Source: an uncultured Clostridia bacterium | GTDB taxonomy: Bacteria > Bacillota > Clostridia > Christensenellales > Borkfalkiaceae | Length of the DNA stretch: 64,000 nt | Reading direction: 5' to 3' | Assembly (NCBI GenBank): GCA_947625605.1 | Contig: CANQOY010000002.1 | Coordinates: 60,399-124,398 of the forward strand | Shown here: in pieces, positions 59,047 to 64,000 of the stretch | Layout of the letters: each line of letters opens with the position of its first letter | Numbering within the stretch: position 1 is the stretch's first letter | The notes under the pieces: generated by a model | The model's input: the letters and a program-made list of their open reading frames with translations, nothing else | Databases searched by the model: none | What the model was told of the DNA's origin: nothing | Program-made: the position numbers and the translations under genes

Positions 59047-59976
59047 TCAGGAGGCGGCCGTCTGTTTGGAAAACACGATGCGGTCGCCCTCATCGGTAGC
59101 GCCGACGAGCGTGCCGTTCTCCCCCGCCTCGACGACGAGGACACACTCGCCCTGCGCCTCGCCCTCCTTTTTCAGAAGGACGAGAAATTCGCCGACGGAG
59201 ACGACCTCCACGGGCACCGTTTCGGGCTGAGCGGAGGGCGCCTGCTCGGTATAGGAAGCGTCGCTCCCGAAGGTCAGCGTGTAGGCCGTGCCATCCATGT
59301 CCGCCTTCCATACGCCGTCCGCCTCAATGGCCGCACCGAGGGGCTTCCACTGCTCAAACACCATCTCCGCGGGCGTTCCGCTGCCGAGGTCCATGCGGAA
59401 GGTCAGCTTGTCCTCTGCAAAGACGACGGAGGTCTCCCCGGAAACGTACCCGCCCTCTTCGTTTGCGGGGATACGGACGAACGTGCGCATCGTGACGAGC
59501 TGCGGATCTCCCTCCGCTTCGGAAAAATCGCTCGTGAACCCGAGCACCGCGTCGATCGCCTCCTCGCCGTCCTTCACAATGGTCGCGGTGACCGCCACGG
59601 GATCGTCCCCGCCCCACAGGTCTCCGCTGCTCAATTCGGCGCCGCTCCACGTGCCCTCCAACCCGACGTTCGGCTCCCACTGCGCCGTAAATGTGACGTC
59701 TCTCTCGGGCATGGTATACGTTGTTCCCGCGAGAACGTCTTTCGTGCCGTCGTTCCACGCCTTGAACGTGTAGCCCTCATAGGTGAAAGTCGAGTCCGCT
59801 TTTACGGTAAACGTCTTGCCCGCCTCGTAGTGCTCCGTGACAGGCGCCGTGCCCGAACCGCCGTTTGCCGCATAGGTGACGGCGTACGTTTTCTCGTTGG
59901 TACATGCCGCCGCCGCACCCGCGATCAGGCACAAAAACAGCGCGGCGGCAACGGAACAGAACAATTTTCTCTTCAT
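59047..59976 (-). CDS. Lipoprotein with InlB-type (Listeria-Bacteroides) repeat
   Basis: The 309 residues start with a lipoprotein signal (AGAAAAC). One InlB B-repeat/Flg_new unit follows at about 30-100 (YAVTYAANGGSGTAPVTEHY, then FKAWNDGTKDVLAGTTYTMP and VTFTAQW). The remainder is a beta-rich domain that begins VGLEGTWSGAELSSGD, like a lipocalin-type or DUF5640-like barrel that reports VWKADMDGTAYTLTFG. It is a cell-surface protein of unknown ligand. GGAGG precedes the ATG at 59976. Confidence 0.85.
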   Translation of the reverse strand: MKRKLFCSVAAALFLCLIAGAAAACTNEKTYAVTYAANGGSGTAPVTEHYEAGKTFTVKADSTFTYEGYTFKAWNDGTKDVLAGTTYTMPERDVTFTAQWEPNVGLEGTWSGAELSSGDLWGGDDPVAVTATIVKDGEEAIDAVLGFTSDFSEAEGDPQLVTMRTFVRIPANEEGGYVSGETSVVFAEDKLTFRMDLGSGTPAEMVFEQWKPLGAAIEADGVWKADMDGTAYTLTFGSDASYTEQAPSAQPETVPVEVVSVGEFLVLLKKEGEAQGECVLVVEAGENGTLVGATDEGDRIVFSKQTAAS

Positions 59977-60037
59977 GGCATCCTCCTTGCGTTAAGGATA
60001 TCCTTTCCCCCGAAAAATAAACTCTCAAAGTGCAAAC

Positions 60038-60066
60038 AAAAAGGAGGGGGAATTGCTTCCCCCTCC
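60038..60066 (-). terminator. Terminator of the iron alcohol dehydrogenase gene
   Basis: On the minus strand GGAGGGGGAA/TTCCCCCTCC with a 4-base loop and TTTTT. Confidence 0.9.
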
Positions 60067-60084
60067 CGATCCGCTTTCAGGCGG

Positions 60085-61230
60085 TCACATGAGTTTACGG
60101 TAGAGCGCGGCGATCTCCTCGACGGTGGGATCCTTGGGGTTCCCCGGACGGCATGCGTCCGCCATGGCGCTCTCGGCAAGAAAGGCAACATCCTCCTCCC
60201 TCACGATCTCTTTCAGATCGCGCGGGATCCCGACGTCCTCTGCGAGACGGCGGACGGCGTCGCAGGCGGCCTTTCTGTACTCGGCAGGGGTCATCGTCTC
60301 CGTCCCTTTCACGCCCATGGCCGCGGCAATGTCGCGGTATTTTTCACCCGTCGCGTCCGCGTTGTACTCCATAACCGTGGGGAGAAGGATCGCGTTGGCC
60401 ACGCCGTGCGGGGTATCGTACAGCGCGCCGAGCGCATGCGCCATGGAATGAACGATCCCGAGCCCGACGTTGGAAAAGCCCATGCCCGCAATGTACTGCC
60501 CGAGCGCCATGCCTTCCCTGCCCGCCTTCTCGCCCTTGACTGCCGCGCGCAGCGACCTTGCAATGATCTCGATCGCCTTGATGTGGAACATGTCCGTCAT
60601 CTCCCACGCCGCCTTGGTGATGTAGCCCTCTATGGCATGCGTCAGGGCATCCATGCCCGTAGCTGCGGTGAGAGACGCGGGCATGGTAGCCATTAAATCG
60701 CTGTCTACGATCGCGACGATGGGGATGTCGTGCACGTCCACGCACACGAATTTGCGCCGCTTCTGCACGTCGGTGATGACATAGTTGATGGTGACTTCGG
60801 CCGCGGTACCCGCCGTGGTGGGGACGGCGAGGATGGGAACGGAGGGATGCTTCGTCGGGGCGACCCCTTCCAGCGAGCGCACGTCCGCAAATTCGGGATT
60901 TGCGATGATGATGCCAATCGCCTTTGCCGTGTCGATGGAGGATCCGCCGCCCACGGCGACGATGCAGTCCGCGCCGCTCGCCTTAAACGCCGCAACGCCG
61001 TCCTGCACGTTTTCAATGGTGGGATTGGGCTTGATGCCCGAGAACGTTTCGTAGGGGATCCCCGCGCCCTCCAACACGGCCGCCACCTTCTGCGTGACGC
61101 CGAAGCGGATGAGATCGGGGTCGGTACAGAGAAAAACTTTTCCGAGTGCACGGCGCTTGATCTCGCCCGCGAGCTCTGCGACGCTTCCCGCGCCGTGATA
61201 GCCTGTTTCGTTGAGTACGATTCTTGACAT
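60085..61230 (-). CDS. Iron-containing alcohol dehydrogenase (lactaldehyde reductase/FucO-like)
   Basis: The 381 residues match group III alcohol dehydrogenases: the NAD loop VAVGGGSSIDTAKAIG, PTTAGTAAEVTINYVI, and the metal ligands in MDALTHAIEGY (Asp earlier in AIVDSDLM), GIVHSMAHALGALYDTPHG. It reduces an aldehyde to the alcohol with NADH. Closest by motif to FucO or butanol-type enzymes. It has its own promoter and terminator; it could use the aldehyde from the nearby LuxE-LuxC operon, but that is inference. Confidence 0.93.
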   Translation of the reverse strand: MSRIVLNETGYHGAGSVAELAGEIKRRALGKVFLCTDPDLIRFGVTQKVAAVLEGAGIPYETFSGIKPNPTIENVQDGVAAFKASGADCIVAVGGGSSIDTAKAIGIIIANPEFADVRSLEGVAPTKHPSVPILAVPTTAGTAAEVTINYVITDVQKRRKFVCVDVHDIPIVAIVDSDLMATMPASLTAATGMDALTHAIEGYITKAAWEMTDMFHIKAIEIIARSLRAAVKGEKAGREGMALGQYIAGMGFSNVGLGIVHSMAHALGALYDTPHGVANAILLPTVMEYNADATGEKYRDIAAAMGVKGTETMTPAEYRKAACDAVRRLAEDVGIPRDLKEIVREEDVAFLAESAMADACRPGNPKDPTVEEIAALYRKLM

Positions 61231-61260
61231 ATCCTTTTCTCCTTTTGATAGCGTACTACC

Positions 61261-61289
61261 ATGATAGCACAGTCGCGGCGAAATTACAA
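61261..61289 (-). promoter_or_regulatory. Promoter of the iron alcohol dehydrogenase gene
   Basis: On the minus strand TTGTAA, a 17-bp spacer ending TGTGC, and TATCAT. Confidence 0.77.
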
Positions 61290-61402
61290 GATTTCAGGCA
61301 AATTTTCCCAAAATTTTCCCGCATGCCTTCGGGTGCATATGTGCGGAAAGGAAATTGTCCCGTTTTTTACGGACAAGTGCGCCTTCCCACATATGCAGGG
61401 GG

Positions 61403-61415
61403 TACCATGTCCGCG
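61403..61415. repeat. Intergenic copy of the TACCATGTCCGCG motif
   Basis: An exact motif copy inside GGTACC context, just downstream of the AlkZ-related stop codon and upstream of the iron alcohol dehydrogenase promoter. Confidence 0.6.
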
Positions 61416-61416
61416 T

Positions 61417-62091
61417 TCAGGCCCCCAAAATCGAGGCGATCTGCCTATCCGACGCGTGCGGAAGCAGTTTGGAAAGATGCTCCGAGAGGATGCGATAGGA
61501 GACGCTCGGCGCGTTTTCATAGACGGTACGGGAAAACGCTTCCCCGAAGTAGTTCTCCGGCGTCGTGTACTGCGCAAGCCCCCACCCGTACGGCTTCCCC
61601 TTTTTGTCGAGAGGGTACACAAAGTCCTCGATATTGATATACGCCTGCATCTGCAAGTGCGTGAGGGACGCATCGAACAGGGCGCGGCTCTCCTTGGAAA
61701 AGCAGGCCCGCGTTTTGAGCTGTTTGGAGACGAGGGAGGGCTCCCGCCACAGCGCCTGCATGACGGGCACATCGACATGGCGCGCGAGGCCTTCGTCCAT
61801 GCGGGCGTCGTAATCATAGCCGTCGCGGCGGAAGTTGGCAAAGTTCGGGAACAGGCGGCCGGAAATATACATTGCCTTGCCGCGGAAGAACTTTCCGTAG
61901 GCGCAGTGCGTGCTTCGGATCACGGGGCCCTTCCACTCCCACGGGCCCTCTTCGTCCGTAAACCAGAGTTCGGGCGGCGTGCATTCCTCGACGGAAAACC
62001 CCTCGATGCCGCTGCGGAAAAAGGGAAGAAACCCGATCTCCTCCACAAGTTCGGCAAGATCTTCGGCCGAGGTCAATTTTGGTAGTTCCAT
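61417..62091 (-). CDS. AlkZ-related protein
   Basis: The protein has 224 residues from MELPKLTSAEDLAELVEEIG at 62091, with AAAGGAGG upstream. The sequence GFLPFFRSGIEGFSVEE, PWEWKGPVIRSTHCAYGKFF, then NFANFRRDGYDYDARMDEGL and QMQAYINIEDFVYPLDKKG follows the pattern of proteins annotated as AlkZ-related in Firmicutes, which share part of a winged-helix DNA-glycosylase fold. The catalytic QxQ of true AlkZ is not evident, so DNA repair activity is unproven. Single gene. Confidence 0.7.
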   Translation of the reverse strand: MELPKLTSAEDLAELVEEIGFLPFFRSGIEGFSVEECTPPELWFTDEEGPWEWKGPVIRSTHCAYGKFFRGKAMYISGRLFPNFANFRRDGYDYDARMDEGLARHVDVPVMQALWREPSLVSKQLKTRACFSKESRALFDASLTHLQMQAYINIEDFVYPLDKKGKPYGWGLAQYTTPENYFGEAFSRTVYENAPSVSYRILSEHLSKLLPHASDRQIASILGA

Positions 62092-62116
62092 ATGTCCTCC
62101 TTTGGATATGGGAATG

Positions 62117-62147
62117 AAAAAAACAGCACCCATCGCGGGTGCTGTTT
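62117..62147 (-). terminator. Terminator of the BspA-like lipoprotein gene
   Basis: On the minus strand AAACAGCACCC/GGGTGCTGTTT with a 5-base loop and seven T. Confidence 0.93.
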
Positions 62148-62183
62148 GGCTATGAACGGTCAGATGAGTTCCTTTTCTCCATC

Positions 62184-63935
62184 TCAGGTCAATTCATAAT
62201 CATAGACGACCTTCTGAGAATTAGGAGCGTATACCAAACTCTCAAATTCACTCCAATTCTCCTTAGAACCCGTATAGCAAAGCTGCAAAGGCACGTCTCT
62301 GCTACCGCACCCACGGAATATTGTACTCGGAGACCATGATGTGTTGCTTTTGCTGTTCCCAAAAGTCGCCGATTCGATTTTCGTCTGGAACACGGCCTTG
62401 CTCAAATTCTTATTGTTTTGGAAAACATAAATCTGTATCTCCGATAAGCTCTTCGGGAAGACAATTTCACGGATGTCGGCTCCGCTGAACGCGCATTCTT
62501 TGATCGTTGTTATGCCCTCGGGCAGAACAATTTCTTGAAGGCTTGAACAATCCAAAAATGCGTTGATCTCAATGCTCTCCAACCCTGCCTCGGGCAAGGT
62601 CACTTCCGAGAGGCTGCTGCACTCGGCAAAGGCGATTTCCGGAATTTCCTTAATCGTCGCATCGGACATATCGACCGAAACAAGCGACTTCGCTTCATAA
62701 AAGATCGACCCTCCCAACGTGGTCTCTCCCTTGATCGTGACGTCTTCCAACCCTTTGACGGAACGAAAGGCATATGCGCCGTAAGTTGCGTTGCCTTCCA
62801 AGACGAGATGTTCGATGGTTGCGCCCGCAAACGCGCCGGGGCCGACATTGACGCCCTCCTGAATGACAAGCGTGCCGATATGCAGGTTTACGTTCGGGTT
62901 CGTCTTTGCGCTGTCGATGCCACGCAACCATTGGCGAACGGCATAACCATTTTCCTCAACCACTTCCTCCGAGACCGCTTCCTTGACCGTAACTTCTGCG
63001 CCATTGAGCGTCGACGCGATCGTGAGATCGCCGCCTTCCTCGACCAAATCGGGGGAGATGGTCACTTCGTTTTTGCCCTCTTCATTGGTTTCATAATGGC
63101 CTTCCAGCTGATTCTTGCCGCACACCGTGCAGACGCCGTCGGCAAATTGATGGCCGAGCGCTTCCACGCTCTCTACGACATTCATTCCGCAAACGGTGCA
63201 AGTTTTCATGACCAAGCCACGAGTGGTACAGCCCGCCTCGACGATCGTCGTCGGTTCCGCTTCGCCGAACGTGTGCTCGTTCAAGCAACTTGCAAATGTG
63301 AACGATTCTTCCGTACCGTCGGTAAAAGTTACGGTCAGCCGGTTGCCTTTCGTCTCAAAGTTTTGGAAGCCTTTCCCGGCAATGGAGCCGAGCGGGGTCC
63401 ATTCATCGTCTGCGCCGAGCTGCCAGACGGCGAAAGTGGATGTATTCAGATAGAAGTCGCCTTTCAGCGCGTCTTTGAGGGCGGGATCTCCCTCCGGATA
63501 CTCGTTGGGATCGATGTCGCCCGAGAACCAGATAACGCCGTCGCGCCCCGGCTGCCCTTTCAATGTAAGAATGGACGAACCCCAATCGCTCGCGGCTTTC
63601 TTTTGATAGAGTTCGCCGCTCTCGGTATTGAGATAGAAGTCGTTCTGCTGGCCGATCGAGGGAAGCGGGGCTTCCGTGCCGTAATACCAATTCACGTCTA
63701 CTTCCTGCCATTCATCGCCCGATTTGACGAAGCTTGCAAGGCTCGACGTGTTGAGATAATAGTCCCCCTCTTTGCCGAAGTCTTCCTTGGGTGCGGAAGC
63801 GCCATAGTACCAAGTGCTATTCTCCGCCGTCGTTTCGCCCGAATTGCACGCGCAGAACACGCCGAGCGCAAGCGACAGAATGCACGCGCAGAGGATCGTA
63901 AGAAGCATTCCGATCCGTTTTCTTGTTTTGTTCAT
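62184..63935 (-). CDS. Lipoprotein with tandem WYYG/YLNT repeats and BspA-like leucine-rich repeats
   Basis: The 583 residues begin with a lipoprotein signal (GVFCAC). Three N-terminal repeats of about 40 residues follow (STWYYGASAPKEDFGKEGDY with YLNTSS; NWYYGTEAPLPSIGQQNDFY; IWFSGDIDPNEYPEG). A region with four CxxC pairs is next (KTCTVCGMN, GVCTVCGKN), as in gut surface proteins. From about 340 to 540 come LRR_5/BspA repeats (LEDVTIKGETTLGGSIFYEA, SLSEVTLPEAGLESIEINAF). BspA-type repeats bind host or bacterial surface ligands. GGAGGAAG precedes the ATG. Its promoter region starts with a poly-G run at the window edge. Confidence 0.88.
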   Translation of the reverse strand: MNKTRKRIGMLLTILCACILSLALGVFCACNSGETTAENSTWYYGASAPKEDFGKEGDYYLNTSSLASFVKSGDEWQEVDVNWYYGTEAPLPSIGQQNDFYLNTESGELYQKKAASDWGSSILTLKGQPGRDGVIWFSGDIDPNEYPEGDPALKDALKGDFYLNTSTFAVWQLGADDEWTPLGSIAGKGFQNFETKGNRLTVTFTDGTEESFTFASCLNEHTFGEAEPTTIVEAGCTTRGLVMKTCTVCGMNVVESVEALGHQFADGVCTVCGKNQLEGHYETNEEGKNEVTISPDLVEEGGDLTIASTLNGAEVTVKEAVSEEVVEENGYAVRQWLRGIDSAKTNPNVNLHIGTLVIQEGVNVGPGAFAGATIEHLVLEGNATYGAYAFRSVKGLEDVTIKGETTLGGSIFYEAKSLVSVDMSDATIKEIPEIAFAECSSLSEVTLPEAGLESIEINAFLDCSSLQEIVLPEGITTIKECAFSGADIREIVFPKSLSEIQIYVFQNNKNLSKAVFQTKIESATFGNSKSNTSWSPSTIFRGCGSRDVPLQLCYTGSKENWSEFESLVYAPNSQKVVYDYELT

Positions 63936-63985
63936 GTCTTCCTCCGAGTAGAGATTTCCACATTGATCATGGATCTTATACTCTC

Positions 63986-64000
63986 ATTTTACCCCCCCCC
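63986..64000 (-). promoter_or_regulatory. Partial promoter: poly-G abutting a -10 box (window edge)
   Basis: On the minus strand at least nine G run directly into TAAAAT (63986-63991), about 45 bases before the lipoprotein start. The -35 box would lie outside the window. Confidence 0.65.

Noticed and set aside
16285-61415. Dispersed CATGTC motif as a simple result of codon preference for Asp-Met-Gly
   Set aside because: The motif is read in at least three frames and on both strands and also occurs between genes, so one dipeptide preference cannot explain it.
1-64000. CRISPR array, tRNA, rRNA, prophage or integrase
   Set aside because: No regularly spaced direct repeats, no cloverleaf with a GGTTCGAATCC-type arm, no rRNA landmarks and no integrase or transposase frame were found by eye.

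Overview
The window reads as a 64 kb chromosomal segment of an anaerobic, GC-rich Clostridia-type Bacillota, probably an uncultured gut lineage. This rests on gene families and signals: lipoproteins with classical lipoboxes, strong AGGAGG ribosome sites, a CsoR/CopA/CopZ copper system, a high-molecular-weight rubredoxin, a pta-ackA-yceD-rpmF block, ylxY next to an M16 peptidase, U32 peptidase/mutS2/uvrC, SRP RNA, and gut glycan enzymes (GH3, GH2, BspA-type leucine-rich repeats). Taxonomy below class level cannot be read from the sequence. No tRNA, rRNA, CRISPR array or intact transposase was seen.

Layout. 1-2.6 kb: the C-terminal part of a membrane-anchored GH3 glycosidase with permuted domain order, then tag. 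2.6-11.5 kb: a YwaF-type membrane protein and a three-gene operon of ABC ATPase, ABC permease and a 1735-residue Ig-like/beta-helix surface protein. 11.8-14.4 kb: macrodomain plus class M sirtuin (protein ADP-ribosylation), then a cupin divergent from an HxlR regulator. 14.4-20.5 kb: a membrane metalloprotease, Hsp20, a MITE-like repeat, and a sensor kinase/response regulator pair with a PepSY-repeat lipoprotein. 20.7-26.6 kb: GH2 galactosidase-galK-galE, a formate/nitrite-type channel and acpP. 26.7-36.4 kb: a long coupled minus-strand run, uvrC-HAD-U32-mutS2-ylxY-M16-deoxyinosine glycosylase, rich in DNA repair. 36.7-39.9 kb: csoR-copA(Z)-arsR. 40-44.5 kb: flavoprotein-rubredoxin, rpmF, DUF177, ackA and pta, with a 199-bp tandem repeat between ackA and pta. 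44.5-49 kb: tmcAL, an AT-rich islet with a phage-type regulator and a truncated SLOG gene, and two FAD oxidoreductases. 49-53.3 kb: a DUF1508 membrane protein, a second MITE-like repeat, DegV, Mrp/Nbp35, SRP RNA, and a 44-residue gene divergent from an XRE repressor. 53.4-64 kb: lipoproteins, a LuxE-LuxC acyl-reductase operon with a 20-codon mini-ORF, an M18 aminopeptidase, an iron alcohol dehydrogenase, an AlkZ-related protein and a BspA-like lipoprotein.

Three signals cut across genes. (1) A short oligonucleotide, roughly TACC(C)ATGTCCG(A/C)G, recurs about every 2 kb in both orientations, in several reading frames and between genes; it looks selected as DNA, like an uptake sequence or a genome-architecture signal. 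(2) Two lipoprotein promoters carry a run of 9-10 G directly against the -10 box, where slippage would change the -35/-10 spacing: candidate phase-variable promoters. (3) Four genes (tag, uvrC, a flavoprotein, an XRE repressor) have a -10 hexamer exactly six bases before the start codon and no ribosome site, suggesting leaderless mRNAs.

All calls come from reading the sequence and the supplied ORF track. No database search was run; starts were moved to the internal ATG/GTG/TTG that fits family length and ribosome sites.
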